Assembly (NCBI RefSeq): GCF_033568475.1
Contig: NC_133122.1
Span: 71,571,442 to 71,635,441, forward strand
DNA from: Henckelia pumila
Lineage: Eukaryota; Streptophyta; Magnoliopsida; Lamiales; Gesneriaceae
DNA length: 64,000 bases
Direction: 5' to 3'
Numbering within the stretch: the first letter of the stretch is position 1; the number at the start of each line of letters is the position of its first letter. Both the position numbers and the translations under genes were made by a program. This document shows positions 46,441 to 59,770 of the stretch, one piece after another. The notes under the pieces were generated by a model. That model saw nothing but the letters and a program-made list of their open reading frames with translations, did not search any database and was not told where the DNA came from.

Positions 46441-47376
46441 TCTCATTTTTTTTTTTAAGAATTTTAAGAGATAAGGGTATAATTGGTATTTATAAACAAA
46501 AGTTTCTCTCTCCAGGGAGTTGAAAGTAAGTTTTATTTATGTAAGGATTTATAAATAAGTTATAAATTGGTTTAGGGAGTGATTGAAAATTAACCCTTAT
46601 TGTATATTGATAATATAGGTTTTCACAATTTAATTTTTATTTTGTAAAATTTGATTTTTTTAATTTTTTTTATTTTTTTAGTGAGTATATTTTAAATTTT
46701 CTAAAAGTCTATTTATAGAAAATTTAAAATATACTCACTAAAAAAATCAAAAGGTTTTTTTTTATAGTGTTGAATCGGGTATGATCGGACCGTCTGATCA
46801 GGGATTCAGAGCCTCCGAACTTAGCTGATTCAAATTCAAATTAACTTAGTTTTATAATCATCAAAACATAATATTTGAGATTTGTTAATGCATTAAAAAT
46901 ATTAATATCAAAACACAAGATTTGTATGTGTTTAAGACGTAACATGTAGTATATAACTTGAAATATCTAAAAGCTTAAATTTATAGTTAATTTATCAATT
47001 TATTTAATGTTTGCCTTAAAATAATTAAAACTATAGTAAAAATAAAAAAAAACATCTTTTCATAATTAAGATCATACGAAACTCTCTACGTTTGAAACTT
47101 TTGAAGCTTGATCTTCACGTCTCGATGCACTTCAGGCTTTTTAGAACCTCGAATATTACTGTGTTTTTTATTTTTATTTCATTATTTTGTTAAAAATAAA
47201 ATAAAAAATAACATAAAATCGAGTTAGTTGGGTTATCCGGGTTCTAGTTGATTCGGGTTTGTGTTGAGACATCTTTTACTAGTTTTTTGTGTCAACTTGA
47301 CCTGAACTCTCCTGATCCACCCAAATTGGTACCCCTATCCACCTCCCTACCCTTCATATATTTGTCACTCACTTCT
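46441..47376. other. AT-rich spacer with a perfect hairpin
   Basis: No gene is seen. At 46674-46746 two arms of about 30 bp (TTTAGTGAGTATATTTTAAA and its exact reverse complement) face each other across 12 bp. Next to it TTTTTTTATAGTG resembles an inverted CACTA end, but no partner was confirmed. Confidence 0.55.
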
Positions 47377-47978
47377 CTAAAGGGTGTCAATGTAGGTGGA
47401 TTGGTTCGGGTTGGAGAAGATATTATTTAACAAATTCTCAACCCAAATCCAAACCAACCCAAAAATTTTCAACCCAAATTCAAACCCAGCTAGCCTGAAC
47501 CAACTCAATTTGTTTTTTTAAAAAAAAATTTAACAAATTAATTTAATAAAAAATCAAAACACACAAAAATAATAGTATTATTCACATAATACTATTATTA
47601 AACTCACATATAATTTAGATTTAAAGTCTATTTATATAAAAGTTAAAGTATATTTGTTACAAATAAAAAACTATTTTAAAAAATCATAATTGTAGAAATA
47701 AACATTAAATAACGAAAATATGTTATATCAAAATAGAATAATTTTTTTAAAAAAATAGAACATATAAAATATAACAAAAATTTCTTAATTTTATATAAAA
47801 TAACAATAATAAAAAGTTTTGGATCATTTCGGGTCAAACCAGGTTTACCTGAACTCGATAAATTTTTTCGGGTTAGCTTTCAAGTCAACACGATCCAATC
47901 CGAACTCAAAGCCCTCAATCTTAACCGATATTTTTCGGCTTGATTTTGTCGTGTTGACGTGTTGGATTGATTTTTGAC
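47377..47978. mobile_element. hAT-like non-autonomous element
   Basis: The ends AGGGTGTCAATGTAGG and GATTTTTGACAATCCT are approximate inverted repeats. Both subterminal regions are rich in GGTT/AACC motifs (CAACCCAAATCC), like the element at 11461. TTCTCT is present on both sides, a partial target duplication. It has no coding region. Confidence 0.5.
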
Positions 47979-49874
47979 AATCCTAATTCTCTTGGATGCT
48001 ATAATTTTACAATATATAAGGAGAATGAATGTCAAATGCACAAATTTTTTAAATGTTTGTAAGAATTTTTATAATTCCATAAACACCATTTTATCACACA
48101 ATGTTTTCATATTTTATGTTTCAATTTCAATTCTATTTTCTCCGTTCTATATTGATTTTCATTTTATTTTATTTTTTAATAAAACTACTCTATTCACTAT
48201 TATACACACACATATATATATATATAATTCCCAAAATATCATTTTGCCACTCAATTTTTTTATTTTTTTCCTATTCATTTTAAAAGCATGGTCTTAAAAA
48301 TATTTTCAAGTAAATATATATTTTTTAACCTTACTAAATATATATAATGCTTAAAAAGGAGAATGAAAATCCAAAATCAAAACTGAAATGATCCACAAAT
48401 AAAAAAAATACAAACAATATATTCTTTAGTAATATGGAAATTTAATTATAATTTATTAAATCTGTACAAATAAATCTGAATTGTTTATGAATATTCTAGA
48501 AGGTGCTTTGTATAGGATGTAATTTTAATTTTTTGGTATAAATTTTTTTTTTCGCAATCTGAAAATTTTATAAAATCTGAAAATGATATAATAAATTTAT
48601 ATAGCTCATTCTTCACGGTACAATCTGAATTTTTTTAGTTGATTAGATAATATGTTTGTTTCTTTAATTTTTCTATTCAACAGTATATTAAATTTCATAT
48701 AAATACAAAAAATTTGGCGTTAAAATATTTAATTACCTCCAAAATTTTCATCACCAATTGAATTACAAAAATATTTCCGCCAAAAGTACCCTCCACATTA
48801 AAATTGTAGTGATAAAAGATAATCCATCAAAGTTTAATTTTTCAAATCAAAAAAATCTAAAAAGATAAACATCCATTTAAAATTTTAAAGTGACTTAATC
48901 AGTTAATCTCTATTAAACTTTTTCCTTCATATTCAATTCAAGTGCCGTAAGCAAAGATAAAGGCGGTCCTTTTCTCAGATTCTGTCATTTACTCTTTCAC
49001 TGACACTGCTTTTTCTATCGCCTTTTTTACGTAATTTATTTTTCAACATGTGGTTACTTCCTTGCACTATCAAAATTTGTAGAACACTCTTTACATGGTT
49101 TTATGGTTTTTTGAATCTTGATCGGTTGAAATTTATAGATTATTGTAATGTAAATTGTTTCATATTCGTTCGTCGCGAGTCATTTAGGAACACATTGTCG
49201 CCAGTTCATTCATATCATTCAGATATGTACTGCTCTTCCCTTGAGCGAAGCCCACCAACACATATCCATCGAACCTAGAAATCCACTACAACCAAATTCC
49301 CAAGCAACGACATCAATACCTATGATCAAGATTTTACCTTGGTTATTGGTTTCTGGATAGGCATCTTCAATCTCGATCCAAACCGCGTCAGTTCCTATAT
49401 TTTAGCCTTCCAGTAAATATATATATTGACTGCCAAAGAGTATTTTTCTACGGATAAATTCTTGGTTCTTTCATTTTTTTATCCTTGCATTTCCAACCTT
49501 ATTAATTTGTGTACAAAATAATTTTACCAAAGGTTTTATTAATTTCATTAAATTCAACATGTTGGTTTTGATGTACCAGACCATGCATCCCTTTAGATAT
49601 ATTTACCTCTATATTTTTAGTTTTGAATTTATAAGCATATATAGCAGAAGTACTACATTCTATAAAATATTAAAAAAAACACATTTTGTTTAGTTTTGAA
49701 TTTATGTCCAATGTAGATTTTTTCTAAGAGTTTGCTTCACTGTTTAGTTCTTCAAATTTACTCGTCATCAGATTGGATTTTTTTGACCTTTTTGTCTTTC
49801 GGTGCGACGCCGAATTTTTTTGGATTTGAGTATTAAATTGTATCTTTGAATGCACTAATGCAATGGTTTTTCAG
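47979..49874. other. Non-coding stretch upstream of CACTA gene
   Basis: AT-rich, with no supportable gene. The last 120 bp before 49875 end in a pyrimidine tract and CAG, so they are probably intron or 5' leader of the CACTA-encoded gene. Confidence 0.4.
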
Positions 49875-50943
49875 GTTTGATATTTAATAAGGCAAACAAA
49901 AGAATGCGAAAGTTGCTTCAAAATATAAGTGAACGATCTCGTAGAGATGACACAAGTAACAGAGGACGTGAAGATGAACTTGACGCACGAAACAATGCAA
50001 CACCAAACAATACAATGGAGTCAAGACAGACCGAAGAGCATAATCAAGGAGGTAAAGAAATTTTTTGGGTATGAATTGTTGGTTATCCTTATAGCTTGAA
50101 ATAAAATTTATGTTTTACAAATGTTTTTAGGTCACAACGAGATCATACATTCATCCCAAGTCCAACGAAAGACACGTGGGAAAACTATTATGAAGGATGT
50201 TCATTCATTGGCACCCGGTGAGCATTTAGTAGTAACATTTAATGAAAGAGGTCAACCATATGGAGAAATGCAGCCGACGCTTGCCAATTTTGTGGGCACT
50301 ATTGCCCGTAATGGAAATGTCTTGCCCCTTGATTTCTTAGATTGGAGGAAAATGGATAAGTGTTGCTTGGATAATGCATGGGAATGTGTAACAGTAAATT
50401 GATAATATTATATTTAACACTTAATTTAAAACATTATTACAACTTATTTAATGTTTACAGGCAAGTTTTGATACCCTCGAACAACACAGAACTAGTGTGA
50501 TGCAGATGATGGGAGTTTCATGGAGGCGATGGAAGGCCGAAGTTAAAGCTACTTCTTATGATTCAAATATTGCATTAAGTGAGCTTGTGTCAATTCGTCC
50601 CATTCCCCATGATCTTACTCCAGAAGTTTGGCAAACTTTGTGTCGATACTGGAAGTCTAATGAGGTTCGTATTTATTGTTTATTTTAAATATTGTTTTAA
50701 TGCATAAATTTGATATAATTATTTTTTTTCAGGATACTTCAAAAATAAATCGAGAAAATGGGAGTAAAAAAAAGGGATACATGCACAAGGACAGACAAAT
50801 ATTGCATCTTTGGAATATAAGTTTGTAAGTTTTAGATCATAATATTTCTTCACGAATAATTTCATACTATTGATTTATTGTATTATGTATTTATTTTATT
50901 TTGTTCTTATGGAATGTATTAAGAAGATATAAGGGAGTGATTG

Positions 50944-50984
<41 letters not shown>

Positions 50985-51963
50985 TTAGGTAGTCAATTTT
51001 GTTAAGAAATTTTCATACTTATTTGGAAATATTGTCAATTTTTTGTCATTCTAATTAAATATGTGAGTCTTGGGCTATCATAACCTGCATAATATTTAAT
51101 CTGAAAGTGTTTTTTTTCCATGTTTAGTTTCAAGAAAATGGTAGAAAACCAACTCGTATTGAAATATTACATTTGAGCCGTCAAAGTAAAAAGAAAGGAG
51201 GTGCTCTTGTTGATGATGAAGCAATACGAGTTGAGGTTATAATTGTTTCAACATTTTCAAATAGCTTCTCAATATTCTTTTTATTTATTGACAAGATTTT
51301 TTTTATGCTTTGCTAAATAATGCAGTGCAACATCACCTCCAGGACAAGCCTGAGGGAACACAACCAACAGAAGTGCATGAGAAAGCATTTTGGTACATAT
51401 ACTTTATTTCATTTTTAAATATAATTATACATTGTACAATACTTATTATACATATATTTTTCAGTGACATATTTGGACCAGAACATTTTGGTCGAGTACG
51501 ATGTCTAGGAGCTGGTGCATTACCTAGTCAATTATTTCCAGATCGGTATAAGCCCAGACTATTTTTAACACAGAGCAATCTTCCTCCATCTGATGTTACT
51601 AATAAGTTACGAGAAATGGAAGATAAAATGAAAAGTATGGAAGAAAAAAGTCAAGAAGAAATTGAGCGGATGAGACGGACGCATGAACATCAACTCCAAA
51701 ATTTTACAAGAGTCCTTCAAAGTATGATAGCTGGAACTGCTGGAGGATCTCGTGGGCCTGAATTATTACCTGCGCAGGTAGCCCCATATCGAATATTAAT
51801 GAATTGATTCAAAATTACTTGTATAATTGCATAATATTAAATTAAATTTTTTTTCTAGATGGCAACTATCATGGCAGAAGTTATTCATCAACAGACAAAT
51901 ACTTCACAAAATGCCAATGAAAGTCGAAGATATCCACCAGGGACAGAGTCGGACAACGATTAG
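49875..51963 (+). CDS. Plant transposase, Ptta/En-Spm family (TnpA-like), partial, spliced
   Basis: Exons by conserved GT/AG borders are about 49875-50050, 50131-50393, 50461-50664, 50734-50825, 51128-51236, 51326-51391, 51465-51776 and 51860-51963 (TAG). The middle exons give WRKMDKCCLDNAWECV, the RRWKAEVKA block, PEVWQTLCRYW and later DIFGPEHFGRVRCLGAG, matching the plant transposase (Ptta/En/Spm) domain. A coiled coil (REMEDKMKSMEEKSQEEIERM) follows, then an acidic end. Such proteins bind subterminal repeats of CACTA elements. The first coding exon is not certain: an in-frame ATG lies at 49904, but an upstream exon may exist. Exons look largely open, so this is the least decayed multi-exon gene in the window. 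Confidence 0.7.
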
Positions 51964-52249
51964 ATGAAATGTGAAAACATTTTATATTTTATTCATTGAA
52001 TTTGAAAAATTGTCATTTAATTTTATTAGGATTTGGAGTATTATTGATGAATTTGAAACATTTTCATTTTTTTATTAGGATTTGGAGTATTATTTATGAA
52101 TTTGAAACAATTTAATTTATTTTTATCGGGATTTTTATTTTTTATTTGATATGCATTATTTATCTATTTTATTGGTTGAGGAATTATTTCGAAATAATGT
52201 ATATTTGTTTTAAAAAATACAATAAAAGACTTAATGATTGCTAAATTAG

Positions 52250-53050
52250 ATTTAAGAGCAATTTAAAATAATTTCATTTAAACCGTTCTAAATTGTGAGC
52301 TAAAACCTTGCTTTTATATTTGTTATTTTACGAACGATTTAAAATAACTTATATATTTAAAGCTTAAAGATCGGTCTTAAATCGCTCCTATATCTACAAC
52401 GTATAGGAGCAACGGAAACCATTCTTACAACCAACGGTTTTTAAAGTGATTTGACACCATTCATATATTTTTCGTTCCTATATTGATGGAATATAGGAGT
52501 CATTTGAAATCGTTTTTACACAACTAACATCAGCAGCGGTTGCAAATTGCATTCATATCTATGACATGTAGGAGTGGTGTAAGACTGTTCTTACACCTCA
52601 CAATGTTTAGTGCACTTTGAAAGTGATCCTAAAGGAAAAATAATAGAAACGTTTTAAAACCATTGTGATATGCATGAAGTGTACGATCGGTTTCAAACCG
52701 CTCTTTAATTGCTACCATCAACACTGCTCGATAATCACTCTTAAATGAATGGCGTGTAGGAGCAGTAGATGACCGTTCTTACACCTTATTAATTTTAGAA
52801 CGCTTTTGAAGTGGCTCCTAGATGCACAACTATAGGAGCGTTACAAAACCGTTGTAATATGTCCAATATGCACAATCGGTTTCAAACCGTTCTTGAATTT
52901 CTAATATTAATAGCGGTTTTAAATCGCTCTTATTTTCAAGGCATGTAGGAGTGGTGTAAGACCGTTCTTATACATCACGCATTTTAAACGCTCTGAAACT
53001 GTTCCTAAATACAAAACTATAAAAACGGTTCGAAACCGTTGTAATATGCG
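52250..53050. repeat. CACTA subterminal repeat array
   Basis: A motif of the form TAGGAGCGGTTTnAAACCGTTCTTA recurs many times in both orientations (TATAGGAGC, GTAGGAGTGG, AAACCGTTCTTA, AAATCGCTCTTA). It follows the transposase gene, the usual position of 3' subterminal binding sites. Confidence 0.7.
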
Positions 53051-53537
53051 TGTGAGACCTCGGTTCTAAACAACTAATCTCGGGATTAAACAACAATTAG
53101 ACATACAATATCCAAGATAAAAAGCAAAGAAATTTTTTTTTTTTTTGAATGAATAGTGCTCCGCTCGATCGCAGCGAACTCGTGCGATCGATCGGAGCCC
53201 AAGAGTGCAAAGTTCTGCCCGGGGAAAATAAAAGCTGCGCTCGATCGCAGCGAACTCGTGCGATCGAGCGCACGCAAAACTTCCAAGTTGCTGCCCAGAA
53301 AAAGAGAACAGAACCAAAGGCTAGGCAATCCAATACCATTCAAGCCATTCAAGCTAATCAATGCTTCAAAACATAAACATGCATTACAACTCAAAACCTC
53401 AAACTAATACATAAAATTCTGGAGTTCAACAACTGTTCAACAGTAAAGGACAAGCAACAACAACATAACGACGAAGTTCGATATCTAAACATGTTCTAAC
53501 ATATCTAGGTTGACATACTGAAATCGACTTCTAAACT
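53051..53537 (-). mobile_element. LTR fragment of a Ty3/gypsy relative
   Basis: Reading minus, it ends ACCGAGGTCTCACA, parallel to the GAGGTCCCCACA end of the neighbouring element, and it has the same type of GC-rich hairpin pair (53150-53275: CGCTCGATCGCAGCG...CGTGCGATCGAGCG). Its other part was displaced by the insertion at 53538. Confidence 0.6.
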
Positions 53538-55620
53538 TGTGGGGACCTCTGGTTGCTAATCTCATCTTAGGGCAATTAATGAACAATTAACATTCATTAA
53601 ACATTAATTAAGAAACCAAGAGCCAAGTAAAAAAAAAAAATTTTTTTTTAAAATTCAGTGTCTCGCTCGATCGGGGAAAAACACCCGATCGAGCGAGCAC
53701 AATTTCTCAGCTCTCGGATGAAACACAATTTGGCCTCGCTCGATCCGTCAACTTCTACGGATCGAGCGAGCCAAAAACTAAAATCTCTGTTTGCAAAATT
53801 ACAAGGCTCGCTCGATCCGTCAACTTCTGCGGATCGAGCGGCCTCCAAATTTCCAGAAAATCTGCAGATCACATTTTGCTGTCAAACCGTGCACCATCAA
53901 TTCCTATCACCAACATCAATGCAAAACATGGTTTAAAAGATCTGGAACTTGCATCTACAAACAAACAAGGTCTCAAGCATTTATACATGCATTTTATTAC
54001 ATCCACAAGTCGTTAAAGATCGATAAACGACAACAATTATCTCAAGTGTCATACATGTAATCCAAACCAACATAACTAAGGTTTAGTGCTTCTAAAGTTC
54101 AAGACATCATCTACAACCCGAGTCCTCACGTGCTAGACTCTCTCCCAGCTGTCAATGACGTCGATGACTAGCTCCTGCCCCATCTGTTGTCATGCACACA
54201 TACAAAACAAGACAACAGCCAGATAAACTCCGGTGAGAAACAATTCTCAGTATAATAAATATATAGAAAGCGTTAAATACATCATATCGACTCTATTTAA
54301 CTCGACTCAACAAATAGAGTAAATTAACGCTTCAAATACGAATTGATTCACATAACTTCGAGGCCATCAAGATTCATAACTGATCTTGACATGGATATCC
54401 ATCTAACGAGTTCGTAACCGACTCGCAAATAAGGTTAACAGCAACCTTGGCATAGAATCAATTCAATATAGCATCATATCAACTCTAATATAAAGATCCA
54501 CTACCTGAGATGGATCGACAACATCACAATCAAATCAAAAACATAAACAAGTATGTGGTTTTTGCGGGCCAACTCAAGATTAGTCATTCTTGAGTTTCAA
54601 AGTCCCTACTTCGCGATGTCGTCATTATACCTTCGTTTATTGAGGTTCTGAACTCTTCAAATCTGTGAGATATAAACAAAATACATATATCAAACTTCAA
54701 ATCAATCTATCATTTCAGAAACGAGTCAAAACCATTAAGAATTCATCAATCAATCGCATTTCAAACCTCAACTCTTTCTTCGTTAGTTTAAGTCGGCGTC
54801 TTGTGTCGTTTAGCCTTCAAACTCAAATGAAATTGAAGAATAAAAATGCTATAACATTCACATCATCAAGATAACAACTTCAGCTCAGATATAGGCTATC
54901 AAAACGATCCAAAAACTCGAATCAACGGCGTAGCGATTCAAAATTGGTAACCAACGTAATCCCGAAATCCTTTCTTTTATTCAAACCATGTGTACGTGCT
55001 CTCAATCAAGAAAACCAGCTGATATAATCTTCAAAACCTCAGCACAAACAGCCATAATAATCATAAAACATGCTAGCATCAAGATTCAACATAATAACAT
55101 AAGCTCTTCATCCGGTTTCGAAAATAGAAACGATACAAACTCAAAAACATGATCAATGATTCAAAATCTGATATCTGCCCTTTATTGATTTCGAAATCCA
55201 TATAACACAACATAAAACTTACACGAGATCAAAGCCCTCGTCGTAAGGATTCCAGAACACTTTACGGAATCGAAATCGGATAACCGGAGCAAAAGTTACG
55301 GCAATTCAAAATCATGAAATCAAACCAAAGCGAAGGAAATCGACTTCTCTGCTCAAATTGTGAATTCCTTAGATAATAACACGTATTCATGCTGAGTGTT
55401 AGAATTAGAATCTGACAACTTTCAAGCATAATTGCAGTTAGTCCCTTAAGTCTTCAATAATTGCAATTCGGTCCTCGGCCCTTATTTTAATTCAATTTCA
55501 ATACTAAATAATTTAAGAATATTAGAATTTAAATCGAAACTCTAAATATTCCCAAATTAAATATACTCGGATTAAAATTAAATAAATTCGGATTAATATT
55601 AATTAATCCGGGCCTTACAT
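53538..55620 (-). repeat. 3' LTR of gypsy element 3
   Basis: Reading minus, it begins TGTAAGGCCCGGATTAATT after polypurine AGTGGGGGAGAAA and ends GGTCCCCACA. It is nearly identical to the window-truncated 5' LTR, so the element is fairly young. It contains a GC-rich hairpin pair (CTCGATCGGG...CCCGATCGAG and CTCGATCC...GGATCGAG at 53660-53845). Confidence 0.93.
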
Positions 55621-57929
55621 TTCTCCCCCACTAAAACATGAGTTCGTCCTCAAATTCATAAACAGTATAGATAAGCAGACTACATGCTCATAAGAATAAA
55701 GAATAACTGAAAACTGAATAAGAACTCACATCAGTGGAATAGATAAGGAAATCGTTGATTCATATCATCTTCAACTTCCCACGTCGCTTCTTCAACTCCG
55801 TGTCTACTCCATTGAATCTTCACCAATGGAATAGTCTTCGTTCGGAGTTGCTTTGTCTTCCTATCAAGAATCTGAATAGGTTGCTCGAAATAGCTAAGAG
55901 TGTCATCCAACTCAGCTTCGTCGGAGCGAATTACATGAGATGCATCAGATATGTACTTCCTCAACATCGATATTTGAAAGACATCATGTATCCCAGATAA
56001 ATACATAGGAAGAGCGAGTCGATAAGCAAGATTGTCTATCTTCTCGAGAATCTCATACGGCCCAATATACCTCGGAGATAATTTTCCTCGTTTGCCAAAT
56101 CGAACTGTGCCCCTGAACGGTGAAATCTTCAGGAACACTCTATCTCTCTGATCAAAAGATAACGGCCGTCGTACATTTTCATATCTCGTCTGTCTATGCT
56201 GCGCTGTTCTCATTCTCTGCTGTATCAATTTCACTTTCTCAGTCATTTGTCTGATCATGTCTGACCCTAACTCAGGTACCTCAGAAACATCATCCCAATA
56301 CAAAGGCGATCGACACTTCTTTCCATATAATGCTTCAAATGGTGTCATCTCTATACTCGTCTGATAACTGTTGTTATAAGAAAATTCCACAAGTGGTATA
56401 GAATTTTGCCATGTAACCCCAAAATCAAGTACTATAGCTCTAAGCATATCCTCAAGCGTCTGAATAGTTCATTCAGATTGACCGTCAGTTTGAGGATGAT
56501 AAGCGGTACTCAAATGTAAACGCGTACCTAGAGCTTCCTGTAGGCTATGCCAAAAGTGCGAAGTAAACCTCGGATCTCGGTCAGATACAATCGACTTTGG
56601 TACACCGTGTAGTCTTACCACTTCTCGAATATAGAGATCCGCCATTTGATCATGACGATAAGTCATTCGATAAGGAATAAAGCACGTAGATTTCGTCAAT
56701 CTGTCGATGATCACCCAAACAGCATCGCATCCTCGAGATGATCATGACAATTTAATTACAAAGTCCATGGGAATGTGATCCCATTTCCATTCAAGAATCG
56801 ATAAACTCTGTAATAAGACACCTGGTTTCTTTCTTTCAGCCTTCACCAGTTGGCAATTCAAACATTTAGATACAAATTCAGTCACATCAGACTTCATTTG
56901 TTTCCACCAGTACTGACTCTTCAAGTCGTTGTACATCTTTCTGCCTCAAGGGTGAACACTGAAGCGACTACAATGGGCTTCTTTCAAAATATTCTGTCTT
57001 AAGTCTGCAATATCGGGAACAACTATTCGGCCATTCACATACAAGATATCATCATCACTAACCTTGTACTCAGACTGATGTCCTGATCGGATCATTTCAA
57101 TCGATTTCTGCACATTCTGATCGGATTTTTGTGCTTCTTTGATACGAATCAATAACTCTGGCTCAGCACTGATTGCATACACTCTCATCGGCCTTCTATC
57201 TGTCTCAAATACATACCCCAAAATACAACAATCTTCAATCAAATTAGATACACCTATCATAGACAAGGATAAAGCACATACCTTTCTACTCAGGGCATCC
57301 GCTGCATTAGATTTTCCCGGATAGTATTTGATTTCACAATCAAAATCCTTCAACAAATCAAGCCATCGTCATTGTCTCATATTCAATTCAGATTGTGAGA
57401 ACAGATAATTCAAACTTTTGTGATCAGAAAAGATTTCAAACTTCTCGCCGTATAAGTAATATCTCCAGATCTTCAATGCAAAGACAATTGCAGCCAATTC
57501 AAGATCATGAATCGGATACCTGACTTCATGTGGTTTTAGTTGTCGAGAAGCATAAGCGACAACATGTCCTTTCTGCATTAAAATACATCCCAGACCCTGG
57601 TGAGAAGCATCACAATAAACAACAAAATCACCAGTACCTGTAGGGATTATTAAAATCGGCGTTGTAGTCAATCTCTTCTTAAGTTCGATAAAACTCCTTT
57701 CACATGCTTCAGACCAAATAAATGGTGCATTCTTCTGTGTAAGCTGTGTAATAGGCTTAGCTATCGAGGAAAAATCTCGAATGAATCGACGGTAATAACC
57801 TGTCAAGCCCATAAAACTTCGAATTTCTGGCACAGGTGTCGGTCTCTGCCAACTGATCACAGCTTCAACCTTACTCGGATCCACTGAAATACCATCTCCT
57901 GAAATTACATGACAAAGAAAAACAACTCG

Positions 57930-59770
57930 TGAAAGAGTTGATGCCCCGTTAGCCAACTTTTGGCTAAGGGCTTTGAGAGTCTTTTTTTGTAAAAAATCTT
58001 TGTTTAATATAATATACGTTCTTTAAATGGCGTTCACTTTATCTTATTATTATATAATGATATACTATTGCTATTTTGATAAAGACCTTGAATATACTAA
58101 AGTAAGATGAGATAGTGAATATAGAGAGATCACTGTCATGAAACACATCTTATGTTCACTGTATATTCTAAACAGCTCCTAGTCAATTGAGCCGTCCACA
58201 AATAAGGATAAGGATCGCTCGAGATTGAGACTAGCATTTGCGATGCCGAGTACCATGTTTCATTGGTATGGAACATAGAGATGTTCGAAGCATGCAAATG
58301 GATATTCATATGATGAATGATCGAACTACCCTATTCGGACTTTCCAAGTGGTTATCACTTATCGAGTGGATATAGTCTGCGGTTTTTGTTATACACCATT
58401 AGTCCTTATTACTTGAAACATCATTGAGACTCTATATGCTAGTACTGTGCTTTGACTCGTTTACCGACTTTATTAGGGTCATCAGGTGTCGGGATTGGGT
58501 ACAGTTACGACACATATAGGAGTCGATGCTTTGTTGTCAAGGATTCACCGCACACTTGCGAGTGTGGATATCCTATGCAATCTGAGGAGATATTAGTGTG
58601 ACGAATCTCTGGCCAGAGTACATGATGTGTTTTAGGTTACTTAGTTTCCTAGTATCACATGCGATGTCACTATTTGATCTTCAAGATGCATTGCATAGTT
58701 ATCGAATCTCGAATGACTCTCGTTGTACCAATGGTTGTTGATTCGATCGGGATATATGGATGAAGGGACCGTACTTTACGCTAACCAAAATCTACTGGTT
58801 CTTGCAGGCACTATCAGTGATACCTAGGGAATCATGGGGCGATGTTGCTAGACGCTCTTACCTTGATTCGATGGGCAAGTCGGAAATTGTTGTTTCGAGT
58901 CACAAGGAGTTGTGAGCCCACGGCTAGCTATATCCCTGAACCATTGAGGGTCACACAAGTAATGGATTTCTAATCCCCGTTGAGATAATTAAATTTAAAG
59001 AGTTAAATTTAGTGGATAAAGAAATAGGACTTCTTATTTAAAAGTAGAGGAGTAAGATTCCTAAAAATGACATATTGATGGACATTTTTAGAAACCACTG
59101 AATTCGAATTCAGAAAATTTGTCTTGACTTTAAAAGATGCAGAAATGGTTTCTGTGCACATTGGTGAAATTGGTTTATCAATCTGAGTCACGATGAATTT
59201 TATATTAATTTCTGAACATGCGGGCTTTGCTTATCAGGCTTGAACTTATGACTAATGGGCCCTAAGTTGTTAGCATCCCACATTATAAATAAGTTATTGC
59301 AGTACAGAAATTGACACAAGAAGGCATAAAAATTTTCGAAAACCCTAGGGTTCTCTCTCTAGGTGGCAGCCGCCCCTCTCCCTCTCTGTCATCGAAAATC
59401 CAGCCTGTAATTTTCGAAATTGCAGTCTGGTTTAACAGATCAAATATGTTAATTTCTCTTCGTAGAAACTTCTGATAGAATTTCTAGTGCAGTCTATCAG
59501 AGGGATTAAATCTCCGTTCGTGGACCTGATTGAAGAAATGTTCGTTCATCAGTTCCTGGGATATACAACAAGAGCAGATTAATCTGTTGGTGTCCATAAT
59601 CTCGCTTCGAGATTTTATGGCAAAATTTACATTGTTTAAATTTTATGTTATCAATTTTAATCGTAGGAATTTGATACCCATGATATGGAATTGTTCCATA
59701 TAAAATTTTAAAACTTCCACTGCAACGGGTATCATTTATTTTCGATCCGGAGAACGACCGTGTTCCAACA
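57930..59770 (+). mobile_element. Solo LTR, 1841 bp, inside gypsy element 3
   Basis: The segment starts TGAAAGAGTTGATG and ends CGTGTTCCAACA, flanked by a perfect 5-bp duplication ACTCG (57925-57929 and 59771-59775). Element 2 shows the uninterrupted sequence. A TATA box at 59284 and a pyrimidine-rich leader (TTCTCTCTCTAGG) indicate plus orientation. There is no internal domain. The superfamily is not fixed from the LTR alone; a Copia origin is possible. Confidence 0.88.
59284..59292 (+). promoter_or_regulatory. TATA box of solo LTR
   Basis: TATAAATAA is followed 60 bp later by an ACCCTAGGGTTCTCTCTCTAG leader, the expected U3/R border of the 57930-59770 LTR. Confidence 0.6.

Larger units (their letters stand above)
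48900..53050 (+). mobile_element. CACTA (En/Spm) element fragment
   Basis: It contains a spliced plant transposase-family gene (49875-51963) and, downstream, an 800-bp subterminal repeat region. No TNP2-type transposase gene and no confirmed CACTA terminus are visible. The right side is cut at 53051 by a gypsy-type LTR. The left limit is arbitrary. Confidence 0.6.

Noticed and set aside
46741..46775. Inverted CACTA end (TTTTTTTATAGTG) as partner of the 36832 terminus
   Set aside because: The expected 3-bp target duplication does not match (TGA against TTG) and no subterminal motif is shared.
53066..53407. Six overlapping frames on both strands
   Set aside because: All translate the GC-rich palindromes of an LTR fragment; symmetry opens frames on both strands.
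57930..59770. A complete small retrotransposon rather than a solo LTR
   Set aside because: No internal repeat pair, primer site or polypurine tract was found between the two 5-bp duplications.
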